Assembly: GCA_028281445.1 (NCBI GenBank)
Contig: JANQJW010000049.1
Span: 116,605-180,604 of the forward strand
Reading direction: 5' to 3'
Origin: Planctomycetota bacterium
GTDB taxonomy: Bacteria > Planctomycetota > PLA2 > JAEUHO01
Length of the DNA stretch: 64,000 nt
Shown: in pieces, positions 42,152-50,686 of the stretch
How the letters are laid out: each line of letters begins with the position of its first letter
Position numbering within the stretch: the stretch's first letter is position 1
Notes under the pieces: generated by a model
What the model was told of the DNA's origin: nothing
The model's database searches: none
The model's input: only the letters and a program-made list of their open reading frames with translations
Program-made: the position numbers and the translations under genes

Positions 42152-45100
42152 ATGGGGCGCGCGATTGGTTGGGGGCTCGGGCTGCTGATGGCAGCCGGCC
42201 TCGCATGGACGTTGCTGGGCGACGGGGAAGTCGGCAGCAGTGCGCCGTCATTTGTCGTCTCGAGCGACACGGAGATCGACGGCGAGGAGACCGGCCCCGG
42301 GCTCAAGGTGCGCGACGGCGCGCGCATCCTCGAAGACGAGAACGAGTCCGGGGATGCCGCCATTCGGGGCATCGTGCTCGACCGCCGCGGCCTCCCGCTG
42401 GCGGGCGTCAGCGTGAAGGCCACGCCGGCCAGCACCTACAAGCCGGACGAACCGCTGCGGCAGTACTTCAAGCCGCCTGTGCCCCCCGGGAAGCCCCGCG
42501 CCACGGCGATGTCGGACGCGAACGGCCTCTTCGTGCTCGAAGGACTGGTGGCAGAGAAGAGCTACCAGGTCGAGGCGAAGGTCGCGCCGCCGCGCTACGG
42601 CAGCCGCCGTCGCACGAGCGCTACGAACCGCACGCGCAACCTCATCAAGCTGGTCGTCGACGACGGCTCTGCGCTGAAGGGACGTGTCGTGGACGCGGCG
42701 GGTGCGGGACTCTCCGCCTGGGTGTGGGCGTCGTCGAGCGGCCGCGAGGGCCTGCCGCGTTGGCTCTACCGCTACTGGTCCATCCCCGCGCTGAAGACGA
42801 GCAGCGACGGACGCTTCAGCCTGCCGGCCGTTCCCCATGGCACCGTGGTCTTCACGGTCAACGTGCTGGGCCGCGGCCAACGCAGCAACATCAAGGTCGA
42901 CACACCGGCTACCGAAGAGGTCGAGATCCGCTTCGAGGACGCGGCGGGTGCATCGGTCGCGGGCCGCATCACGGACACCACCGGCGCGCCGGTCGGCGGC
43001 GCGAAGATCGCCATCTCGGCGCGCTACACGCGTGGCGCCGGGCGCGGCGAGCGCAACACGTCCGTGGCAGAGACGGACGCGAACGGCGACTACACCGTGG
43101 AGCGTCTGATCCCCGGCGAGATCCTCTCGCTTTCCGTGTACGCCGACGGCTACATCCCGCCGAGCAACCTCGGGCGCAACCGGCCGCTCAAGGAGGGCGG
43201 TACCGTTCGCATCGATCTCGTGCTCTCGAAGGGCGCGACCATCGCGGGGCGCGTGATCGACGAAGCGGGCGCGCCGATCGCCGGTGCGCGCGTCGCGCTG
43301 GGGCGTCGCCACGGCCCGTGGAATCCCGGACTGTCCGTTTCGCGAAGCACGACCAGCGCGGAGGACGGCAGCTACGAGCTGACGGCCGTCCCGCTGGGTG
43401 CGGGCCTCGTCACGGCCTCTGCCGCCGGCTACTTCATGGCGCCCGACGACGGCGCGGCGGGCCGTCCGCCGTGGATGCGTCAGCAGCCGGGGCAGGACTA
43501 CGAAGCCACCGAGGAGGGCCAACGTATCGAGGCCGACCTCACGCTCAAGCCGGGTACCCCGGTGGTGGGCATCGTGACCGGCCAGGACGGCGAGCCTGTC
43601 GCCGCCGCACGCGTCGAGCTGCGCCCGCAGAACAACAACCAGTACCCCGGCTTCCCCGGGAAGAATGGCCGCTTCACCGTGTTCAGCGGTGCCGAAGGGC
43701 GCTTCGAGTTGCCCGGTCTGGCACCGAAGAGCTTCCAGGTGCGAGCAGCCACGGAGACCCACGTCAGCGAATGGGTGAAGTTCGCCGTCCCGCGTGCGGA
43801 GAAGGACGGCGACCTCACGGTCGTGGTGAAGGAGGGCGCGACGGTCGCAGGCACGGCCACGACGACCGACGGCACGGCAGTCGCGGGCATGACCGTCACG
43901 GTTACCGACGCGCTGGGCAACACCGTGACGGCGGCGGACGGCACCTTCGAGCTGAGTGGCATCCCCGCCGGCAAGAAGACCGTGCGCGGCAGCGTCACGC
44001 CCCGGCCGCAGACCGCGGAGAAGAAGGTCACGACGGAGTGGGGGAAGCGCGTCGACAGCGTCGACCTCGTGATCCCGCCGGTGTTCTCGATCGCCGGCGT
44101 CGTGCACGACGAGGAGGGCAAGCCGGTCGCCGGCGTCACGGTTTCGGCACGCTCTACGGAGAAGAAGAAGCGGCGCAATCGATCGACGGCCACGAGCAAG
44201 AAGGACGGCGCCTTCACCATCGAGAACCTGGAGGAAGGGGACTACACCGTCTATGCCGGACCCACGAAGCACGATCGGTCCATCACGGCGCCGAGCGAGG
44301 GCAACACACTCTCCTTCGTCGAGCCCACCCCGCGCCGCGTCGAGGGCACCGTCGAGGACACGGCGGGCAATCCCGTCGCGGCAGGCCGGATTCGGATCTA
44401 CTACGGCAAGGACGGCAAGCGCCGCAGCTCCAACACGGCGAACATCAGCGCCGGGTACTTCCGTTCGAGTCGCGACATCAAGTACGACGCGGTCGACCTC
44501 GAGGTGCAGTCCGCTTTCGACGCGGCGGGGCGCGCCCTCAACTTCCTGCCGGAACGCGTCAAGAACGTGCAGCTCGACGGAGACGCGCCCATCGCACTCA
44601 AGCTCACCGTGGGCAACGAGCTGAGCGGGCGCGTGGAAGATGCGAACGGTGCCCCGATCGCCGGCGTCACGGTGCGCGCGGACAAGAAGGGCAGCAACCG
44701 CCACTACTGGCCCGGCCACCGGAGCGCGCACTCGGCGCGCACCCGTGAGGACGGCACGTGGCGCATCGTCGGTCTCAAGGACGAGGAGATGAAGATCACC
44801 GCCTCGCCGAGCGGGTCGTGGGTGACGCCCGAGCCCGTCCATGCGCGACCCGGCGATACGGACATCGTGTTCCGGCTCACGCAGGGCGGTCGCATGGCGG
44901 GCCGCGTGCAGACTCTCGAGGGCGAGCCGATCGCCGGCGCGCAGATCTGGCTCCACGAGACGGACGCGTCGCGCAAGTCGCGCGGCGTCGACAAGCAGCA
45001 GCGCAACCACATGGCGCAGTACCGCTTCCAACGCGTCGTCGGTGCAGATGGGACGTTCGAGGTCACGGGCCTGCCCGAGAATGCGCTCTACAACGTGACG

Positions 45101-45937
45101 GCGAGCGTGCACGGCAAGGAACGCGCGTTCGTGAGCGAGACTCTGCGTGACGTGGCAACCGGTACGAGCGACATGCTCCTGCAACTGCGCGAAGGCGTGA
45201 TGATCACGGGCACCCTGGAGGGGCCGGAGGGCGAGACGGTTGGCGGCGGATGGATCCAGGCGCAGCCTGTCACCAAGGGATCCGGGCTGAAGGGTGCCAA
45301 CGGCCATCCGAACCACCAGACCGGCGAGTTCAAGGTCGGGCCGCTGCAGCCGGGGCGCTACAAGCTCACGTTCCACGTGCACAACAACAACTGGTCCCCG
45401 CCCGCGCCGATGGAGATCGATGCGCCGGCCGAAGGGCTCAAGGTCGTCATGCGTCGCGCGACGAAGATCCAGGGCGTGGTGAGTGCGCCGGACGTCAAGG
45501 GCTTCCGCGTCGTGTTCGCGACCAAGGGCCGTTCGCGCAGCGCGACCGTCAAGGCCGACGGCAGCTTCTCGATCAGCGGTGCCGGCGGCATGGGCAAGCT
45601 GTTCGCGCACAAGGCCGGCGACAGCCGCTACGGCTTGATCGAAGACGTGGACGCGAGCAGCGGTGCCTCCTTCACGATCACCTTGCAAGAGGGCATGTCG
45701 ATCAGCGGCCGGATCCAAGGACTGCCGGAGAACGTGAAGGGCGGCCAGGTCTGGGCGATGAAGGACGGGTACTGGCTGCAGGGCTCCTTCAAGGAGTCCG
45801 GCGATTTCGAGCTCACGGGGCTCCCGGCCGGCGAGTACCAGGTCAGCGGTTGGATCAGCGGCGGGCGGGTCGTCTCGCCCGGCAAGGTGCAGGCCGGTGC
45901 TACGGGCGTTGTTCTGACGTACAAGCCAAGAAACTAG
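42152..45937 (+). CDS. Giant membrane-anchored protein with carboxypeptidase-regulatory-like repeats
   Basis: The 1,261-residue product has an N-terminal membrane anchor (IGWGLGLLMAAGLAWTLL) and then some ten beta-sandwich modules of the carboxypeptidase regulatory-like type. Each has the signature G.V.D..G.P..G..V, then a DG.F.....LP.G.Y pattern: GIVLDRRGLPLAGVSVKATPAS, GRVIDEAGAPIAGARVALG, GTVEDTAGNPVAAGRIRIY and GRVEDANGAPIAGVTVRAD are examples. Such modules are transthyretin-like, bind nothing in a known way and form rods at the cell surface. A TACACT hexamer lies upstream. The gene heads a cluster of envelope proteins that includes a paralogous giant at 50.7 kb. Confidence 0.88.
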   Translation: MGRAIGWGLGLLMAAGLAWTLLGDGEVGSSAPSFVVSSDTEIDGEETGPGLKVRDGARILEDENESGDAAIRGIVLDRRGLPLAGVSVKATPASTYKPDEPLRQYFKPPVPPGKPRATAMSDANGLFVLEGLVAEKSYQVEAKVAPPRYGSRRRTSATNRTRNLIKLVVDDGSALKGRVVDAAGAGLSAWVWASSSGREGLPRWLYRYWSIPALKTSSDGRFSLPAVPHGTVVFTVNVLGRGQRSNIKVDTPATEEVEIRFEDAAGASVAGRITDTTGAPVGGAKIAISARYTRGAGRGERNTSVAETDANGDYTVERLIPGEILSLSVYADGYIPPSNLGRNRPLKEGGTVRIDLVLSKGATIAGRVIDEAGAPIAGARVALGRRHGPWNPGLSVSRSTTSAEDGSYELTAVPLGAGLVTASAAGYFMAPDDGAAGRPPWMRQQPGQDYEATEEGQRIEADLTLKPGTPVVGIVTGQDGEPVAAARVELRPQNNNQYPGFPGKNGRFTVFSGAEGRFELPGLAPKSFQVRAATETHVSEWVKFAVPRAEKDGDLTVVVKEGATVAGTATTTDGTAVAGMTVTVTDALGNTVTAADGTFELSGIPAGKKTVRGSVTPRPQTAEKKVTTEWGKRVDSVDLVIPPVFSIAGVVHDEEGKPVAGVTVSARSTEKKKRRNRSTATSKKDGAFTIENLEEGDYTVYAGPTKHDRSITAPSEGNTLSFVEPTPRRVEGTVEDTAGNPVAAGRIRIYYGKDGKRRSSNTANISAGYFRSSRDIKYDAVDLEVQSAFDAAGRALNFLPERVKNVQLDGDAPIALKLTVGNELSGRVEDANGAPIAGVTVRADKKGSNRHYWPGHRSAHSARTREDGTWRIVGLKDEEMKITASPSGSWVTPEPVHARPGDTDIVFRLTQGGRMAGRVQTLEGEPIAGAQIWLHETDASRKSRGVDKQQRNHMAQYRFQRVVGADGTFEVTGLPENALYNVTASVHGKERAFVSETLRDVATGTSDMLLQLREGVMITGTLEGPEGETVGGGWIQAQPVTKGSGLKGANGHPNHQTGEFKVGPLQPGRYKLTFHVHNNNWSPPAPMEIDAPAEGLKVVMRRATKIQGVVSAPDVKGFRVVFATKGRSRSATVKADGSFSISGAGGMGKLFAHKAGDSRYGLIEDVDASSGASFTITLQEGMSISGRIQGLPENVKGGQVWAMKDGYWLQGSFKESGDFELTGLPAGEYQVSGWISGGRVVSPGKVQAGATGVVLTYKPRN

Positions 45938-45942
45938 CGGCG

Positions 45943-46755
45943 TTACTCGTCTTCGTCATCGCCGGCCGTCAGGCGGTTGACGCTCGATTTGAGACCCTCG
46001 AGCGTGCGGTCCAGGTGTCCCTCGGTCACGTCGAGCACGTACTGCTCGCCGCCTGCATCCACGCGCACGGCGCGCCCGCATTCGTCACCCAGGCTGAACC
46101 ACGTACCGGCCTTGAGGTCCATCAGGCCCCAGTGCACGCGATACCGGCCGCCTGCGGGAACGAGGATGCCCTTGCGCGCCTGCGTCCGCGACACGGCATA
46201 GCCGAATGCGCCGCGCGGCAAGCCCCGGGGACCGCTGCGCCGCCCGGCCGTGTGCGCCATCAGGTCCACGAGGGATTCGCTGGTCATGCCCGGCGTCTTC
46301 GCGACCAGGTCCTCGTGCGGGCGGATGCGGATCAGGAACCGGATGTGTCGTTCTTCGAGTGCCTTGGGTGCGTTGCGAAGGCCCACGTGCACCTTGTAGC
46401 CCGGTTCCATGGTGACGCGCGTGCTGTCCGCTAGATCGCGGACGACCTGCATCCGGTATCCGCGTGCGATGGCGAGAACCGTGCGCGGCCTCGTCACGGG
46501 CCCGAGGGTCAGCGTCGCCTCGCCGGGCGCCCAGGACTCTTCCAACTGCTCGTCCGGATCCCGCAGCACGAAGACCTGTGCCTTGGGCACGGGATCGCCG
46601 TCGCCGTCGACAAACTGGACACGCATCTGCGTACGCGAGAGCGCCGGCGGTGCTTCGCGCTGCTCGTCGGTGGTCCACAGCGCCACCAGCACCCCGCCCA
46701 GGACGAGGATGCCCAGGACGAGTCCGATGCGGATCCAGAGGCGGTGCGAGTCCAT
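45943..46755 (-). CDS. Membrane-anchored protein of unknown function
   Basis: The 270-residue product has one N-terminal membrane helix (IGLVLGILVLGGVLVALW) and a soluble part. The segment MRVQFVDGDGDPVPKAQVFVLRD looks like a single carboxypeptidase-regulatory-like module, related by pattern to the giant repeat proteins on either side. The remainder, with HVGLRNAPKALEERHIRFLI and FSLGDECGRAV, is not recognised. It faces the giant repeat gene tail to tail with 5 bp between. Confidence 0.75.
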   Translation of the reverse strand: MDSHRLWIRIGLVLGILVLGGVLVALWTTDEQREAPPALSRTQMRVQFVDGDGDPVPKAQVFVLRDPDEQLEESWAPGEATLTLGPVTRPRTVLAIARGYRMQVVRDLADSTRVTMEPGYKVHVGLRNAPKALEERHIRFLIRIRPHEDLVAKTPGMTSESLVDLMAHTAGRRSGPRGLPRGAFGYAVSRTQARKGILVPAGGRYRVHWGLMDLKAGTWFSLGDECGRAVRVDAGGEQYVLDVTEGHLDRTLEGLKSSVNRLTAGDDEDE

Positions 46756-46799
46756 GCGCGCATCGTCCCAGGTGGGGCCGACGGTCCTCCGCCTGTGGC

Positions 46800-46876
46800 G
46801 GACGGGCCAAGGCCCGTCCCTAGATGTCTCTCGTGTGCCTATGGAAGGTCATATAGGGGAGGGCCTTGTGCCCTCC
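46800..46876. repeat. Pair of REP-like hairpins
   Basis: GGACGGGCCAAGGCCCGTCC (46800-46819) and ATAGGGGAGGGCCTTGTGCC with its arm (46853-46876) are two hairpins of the CCTTG/CAAGG family seen at 11.0, 22.4 and 35.5 kb. They lie between the unknown membrane protein and the TlpA-like gene. Here they do not overlap a stop codon. Confidence 0.65.
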
Positions 46877-46884
46877 CGCGCGCT

Positions 46885-48135
46885 TCAATCCGCGCTCGCC
46901 TTGCCCAACGCCTTCAGCCGCCGGTCGACGGCGATCTCGAGCAGCTTCTCCTTCATGCCCCCGACGGCCAGGAACCCGACGTTGCCGCCCGGGTCGATCA
47001 CGACCATGGTCGGGATGCCCGTCACGAGGTAGTCCTTCTCGAGCACGTCGGCCTCCGCGACGACAAACGGATACGTCACGGGCATGCGGCCGCGGAAGGC
47101 GTCGAGGTGCGCGAGGTACGCTTCCATGCCTTCGCCCTTGTAGAGCTCCTTCAGCAGGGCCGGGCCGCGTTCGTCGGCCTTCTTCTCCGGCAGGACGCCG
47201 CGCTTCTCGTACATGCGCGTCACGCCCAGCACCGCGAGCCCCTTCGCGCCGCGCGACTCGTGCATCCCCTGGATCCCCGGGATGCCCTTCAGGCACGGCC
47301 CGCACCACGTGGCCCAGAAGTCGAGGAGCACGACCTTGTCCTTGAGCGAAGCGAGCGTGCACGCCTCGCCCCCGACGAATGTCGTCTTGCCCAGCGTGGG
47401 CGCGGGACGTCCGATCAGCGTCATGCGCATCTTCAGGTAGCCGGTTGTGCGCTTGTGTCGTTTCTGATCCTCCTCCGGGAGGCCGAGGATTCTCTGAGAC
47501 GCCGCCTCGTACTGCGCCTGCGCCTCGTCGTACGCGCCTTCCATCGCGTGCACGTCGCCCAGTGTCATGATCAGGTTCGGTGCGTCCTTTGCGTCGGCGG
47601 CCTCGGCCATCGCCGCAAGGCGCGCCTTGGCGAGAGCCAGGTCGCCGGTCGCCGGCAGCGCGATCGGCAGCCAGGTGCGCGTCGCGCGCTTGGCAAGCGC
47701 GTGGTCGGGCAGGACCTTCACCAGGTGGTCGAGAGTGGCGACCGCCTTACCCGGATCGTGCTCGATCTGGTGGCGCGCGGTGAGGTCGAGGCCCTGCGCC
47801 ACGAGCGCTTCGTGCTCCTTGACGTCCCACGCGGCCCAATCACTCGTACCGAACGCCGCGCGGAACGTCTCCTCCGCGGGCTTCACGAGCGAGCTGCCCA
47901 GGCGGTAGAGCTCGCGCGCGAAGGTGCGATAGCCGGCCTGGTCCTTCTTGTGCATACCGGCGTCGCGCAGCGTCTTGAGGTGCGCGCGCATCGCGCGCTG
48001 TACCCCACGCGTCGTCTCGAGCCACTGCCAGGCTTCGAGCGTCTCCTTGTGCCCGGCAGGGGTTTGGCTCTCTTCGGCCGCAACCGGCGCGATCGCGGCG
48101 AGAACGAGCGCAATGGCGGCAAGGCTCTTGTGCAT
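46885..48135 (-). CDS. Exported TlpA-like thioredoxin-fold protein
   Basis: The 416-residue product has a signal peptide (SLAAIALVLAAIAPVAA), a helical middle part (about residues 20-240, with TPR-like repeats such as ALPATGDLALAKARLAAMAEA and GDVHAMEGAYDEAQAQYEAA), and a C-terminal thioredoxin-fold domain of the TlpA/ResA type. The active site is FWATWCGPCLKGIPGI, and GIPTMVVID holds the cis-proline. Such proteins reduce disulfides of exported proteins, for example apocytochromes c. The split layout matches its neighbour at 49.2 kb, which lacks the cysteines. It is divergent from the FGE-like gene by 37 bp. Confidence 0.9.
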   Translation of the reverse strand: MHKSLAAIALVLAAIAPVAAEESQTPAGHKETLEAWQWLETTRGVQRAMRAHLKTLRDAGMHKKDQAGYRTFARELYRLGSSLVKPAEETFRAAFGTSDWAAWDVKEHEALVAQGLDLTARHQIEHDPGKAVATLDHLVKVLPDHALAKRATRTWLPIALPATGDLALAKARLAAMAEAADAKDAPNLIMTLGDVHAMEGAYDEAQAQYEAASQRILGLPEEDQKRHKRTTGYLKMRMTLIGRPAPTLGKTTFVGGEACTLASLKDKVVLLDFWATWCGPCLKGIPGIQGMHESRGAKGLAVLGVTRMYEKRGVLPEKKADERGPALLKELYKGEGMEAYLAHLDAFRGRMPVTYPFVVAEADVLEKDYLVTGIPTMVVIDPGGNVGFLAVGGMKEKLLEIAVDRRLKALGKASAD

Positions 48136-48160
48136 GTCCGGCCTCCCTCGGGCGACAGAC

Positions 48161-48166
48161 TACACT
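48161..48166 (+). promoter_or_regulatory. Candidate -10 element of a leaderless mRNA
   Basis: TACACT ends 6 nt before GTG at 48173, the same hexamer and spacing as in front of the methyltransferase gene at 18.3 kb. No Shine-Dalgarno is present. Confidence 0.35.
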
Positions 48167-48172
48167 GTTGGG

Positions 48173-49165
48173 GTGTTGCGCTTCTCCAGGCTGTTTCTGG
48201 GCGTTCTCCTCGTTGCAGCCGGCTGCGGGGAGGCGGAGAAGGCACCGGCGCCGACGGTCTGGCTCGACGTACCCGAGCTGCACTGGGCCCAGGTCTCCCA
48301 AGCACAGCTCGACGCGGCGAAGCTCCTCGGTGTCCCGGTGGCCATGGAGAGCGCCGGGCAGCGCTTCTTGTTCGTGCCGTCGGGCAGTTTCCGAACGGGA
48401 ACCGGAGAGGAGGAGCACGAGGTCCGGATCTCCGTCGGCTTCTATGTCCAGGTGGACTGCCTGACCAAGCCCGGCCTCGGCGGGCCCACGGGCTTCACAC
48501 GCGAGGACGCGATGCAGGTGCTGCAAGCCCTCGCGCACGACGATCCGGTGTGGGACTACCGCCTGCCCACCGAAGCGGAGTGGGAGTACGCGCATCGGCT
48601 GGGCAACCCGTCGCTCATCGAGTACAGCGCAGGCGAGTGGTGCAGCGACCGCTTCGCCGAGCTCCCGTCCTGGACCGTGGTCGATCCGATGGGCCCGACC
48701 GAGGGCGAGACGTTCGTCGTCCGCGGTGCACGCGGCGGGCGGGCGGCGCGCGCGCCGTCGGAGACCGCGCTGGTCCGGCCCGTGATTCCGGTCGGCTATG
48801 GCCTCGGGAAGTACGGCTCCGTGCCCGTCACCTTCCAGCTGGTCGATCCCAAGACGAAGAAGAACGTCCGCGACCGGCTGGGCGCCTTCGACTTGCGGTT
48901 CATTCGCATGAACGACCGCCTGGCGGCGCGCACGCGCGGCACCGACCCCGCGTGGGATCTCGTCGTGCGACCCGGATCGCCCGTGACCCTCACGATGGTC
49001 CCCGGAAAGTACTACGTCTATGCCGAGCGCAACGAGAACGGGAAGCTCCGGCGCGGACTCGAGATCAAGTTCCACGTCTGGGAGAGGCCCACGCAGGTGC
49101 CCGTGCCGCTTCCCGAGACCGACACGAAGCGCTACGGGTCCGGGGCGACGGAGAAGCCGCAGTAG
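48173..49165 (+). CDS. Reduced FGE-like lipoprotein
   Basis: The 330-residue product (GTG start) has a lipoprotein signal (LFLGVLLVAAGC). Residues 60-205 keep parts of the FGE/SUMF1 fold: LFVPSGSFRTGTGEEE, VWDYRLPTEAEWEYAHRLG, SAGEWCSDRF and VVRGARGG. The stretch between LPTEAEWE and EWC is much shorter than in full-length members and the last GFR motif is missing. A C-terminal domain of about 110 residues follows, predicted beta-rich and not recognised. It is unlikely to be a working formylglycine enzyme; a binding role is more likely. It lies between the two TlpA-like genes. Confidence 0.78.
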   Translation: MLRFSRLFLGVLLVAAGCGEAEKAPAPTVWLDVPELHWAQVSQAQLDAAKLLGVPVAMESAGQRFLFVPSGSFRTGTGEEEHEVRISVGFYVQVDCLTKPGLGGPTGFTREDAMQVLQALAHDDPVWDYRLPTEAEWEYAHRLGNPSLIEYSAGEWCSDRFAELPSWTVVDPMGPTEGETFVVRGARGGRAARAPSETALVRPVIPVGYGLGKYGSVPVTFQLVDPKTKKNVRDRLGAFDLRFIRMNDRLAARTRGTDPAWDLVVRPGSPVTLTMVPGKYYVYAERNENGKLRRGLEIKFHVWERPTQVPVPLPETDTKRYGSGATEKPQ

Positions 49166-49197
49166 CCCTACAATCTCGGCCCCCCGGGAGACCCACC

Positions 49198-50676
49198 ATG
49201 CGGACGCTGCTATCCATCCTTCTCGTCTGTCTTCTCGCCGTGCCGGCGCTGGCCGAGGACCTGCCGAGCCCGACCAAGGCCTACAACGCGCTGGTCAAGA
49301 AGACGCGGCGCATGGGGGAGGCGCAGAAGGCCGCGCACATGAGGGAGCAGGCCGAGGCCTACCTCGCGAAGTGGGACGCCTCCGGCAAGAAGCCGACGTC
49401 CAAGCAGCAGTACTCGCTTGCGCTCTTCCACCAGGCGGCGGGGCAGTTCGACAAGGCGGCGGAAGGCATGCGGGCCGTCCAGCAGGACAAGGAGCTGAAG
49501 GAGAAGACGCGCGACCTCGGCGCCATTGGCGAAGCGCGACTCATGCTCGAGCCCGACCTACGCGCAAAGATGGCCGCCGGCCTCGCGCAGGCCAAGCAGC
49601 GTCTCTGCACGTACGCCGACGGTATGGACAGCCCGGCGCGCATGAAGCAGCGCTCGACGCTCCGTTACGTGCTTGCGCAGCTGCACGAAGCCGACGGCAA
49701 GCCGGACGATGCGCTCGCCATGCGCATGAAGATCGTGGCGGAAGATCCCGGCTTCCTGTCGAAGATCTACGGCGTGGCGATGCGCGGCCTGCTCGGCATG
49801 GCGCACGCGATGGACGGCTATGACGCACTGCGCAAGAAGGCCGCCGCGACGCTCGAGACGATGACTGCCGCCCAGTCCAAGATCATCGCCGACGAGAAGG
49901 GCAAGCTTGGGAAGGCCAAGGCCGACCTGCTCAAGAAGAAGCCGGACGCGTTGGACGGCGACGGGAACCTGAAGGAGACCAGCCGCAAGAAGCAGAGCCG
50001 CGAAGAGCGTGCCTACAGCGGTGCGCAGCGCAAGGTCAGTGGCGCGCAGGGCCTGCTCGAGCGCATCCGTGCCTACGCCGAGCCCTTCGAGATGCTCGGC
50101 AAGCCGGCGCCCGAGTGGACGTCCGAGCGGGCGTTCGGCGACGTGTCCAAGGTTGCCGACCTCAAGGGCAAGGTCGCGCTGCTGTACTTCTGGGGTACGG
50201 CGCGCAAGACGTCGATCGGCGGCCTCCCGGCAATTCGCGCCCTGGCTCGCGACTATGGTGAGAAGGGCCTGGCCGTGGTCGGCGTCACGACGACGGACAC
50301 GGTCTGCTACGAGTCGCGTTTCGATCTGGACCCCGAGTTCGTCGACAAGGCTTCCGGCGGGCGGCCGGTCTACTACGCACGTCTTGCGACGGAGCGCGTG
50401 CCGGCCAACGAGTCGCAGGCGGTCTACGAAGAAGAGGCGTACGGCACGCACGAGTTCAAGGCGATCGAGGCGTTTGCAAAGAACCACGAGATGTCATGGC
50501 CCAACGTGATGATCGTCGAGTCGGACCCGGAAGAGAAGTACGCCGTCGGTGCGTGGCCGCACACGCTGGTGCTCGACAAGCAGGGGCGGGTCCGGTTCTT
50601 GAAAGCGGGCGCGATGAGCAGCGCGGCCGACGCCGCAGGGATGCGCAAGGTGATCGAGGCGCTCCTCGGCGAGTGA
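49198..50676 (+). CDS. Exported TlpA-like protein without the CxxC motif
   Basis: The 492-residue product has a signal peptide (TLLSILLVCLLAVPALA), a long helical region (residues 20-290, very rich in Lys and Ala, with a charged coil around DEKGKLGKAKADLLKKKP) and a C-terminal TlpA-type thioredoxin fold. Where active members have WCxxC it reads YFWGTARKTSIGGLPAI, so both cysteines are missing. AWPHTLVLDKQGRVRFL matches the cis-proline strand. It is probably a redox-inactive paralogue of the protein at 46.9 kb. CGGGAG lies 8-9 nt before the ATG and TACAAT lies at 49168-49173. The next giant gene begins 11 bp downstream. Confidence 0.85.
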   Translation: MRTLLSILLVCLLAVPALAEDLPSPTKAYNALVKKTRRMGEAQKAAHMREQAEAYLAKWDASGKKPTSKQQYSLALFHQAAGQFDKAAEGMRAVQQDKELKEKTRDLGAIGEARLMLEPDLRAKMAAGLAQAKQRLCTYADGMDSPARMKQRSTLRYVLAQLHEADGKPDDALAMRMKIVAEDPGFLSKIYGVAMRGLLGMAHAMDGYDALRKKAAATLETMTAAQSKIIADEKGKLGKAKADLLKKKPDALDGDGNLKETSRKKQSREERAYSGAQRKVSGAQGLLERIRAYAEPFEMLGKPAPEWTSERAFGDVSKVADLKGKVALLYFWGTARKTSIGGLPAIRALARDYGEKGLAVVGVTTTDTVCYESRFDLDPEFVDKASGGRPVYYARLATERVPANESQAVYEEEAYGTHEFKAIEAFAKNHEMSWPNVMIVESDPEEKYAVGAWPHTLVLDKQGRVRFLKAGAMSSAADAAGMRKVIEALLGE

Positions 50677-50686
50677 TGATCGTCTC

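Noticed and set aside
42248..45718. 1,156-codon open frame antisense to the first giant repeat protein
   Set aside because: It is a shadow produced by high GC content and the repetitive gene on the other strand; composition and lack of start signals argue against coding.
46744..49197. Long open frame joined to the N-terminus of the cysteine-less TlpA-like gene
   Set aside because: The part before 49198 is antisense to other genes, has no recognisable domain, and a signal peptide with a Shine-Dalgarno begins at 49198.
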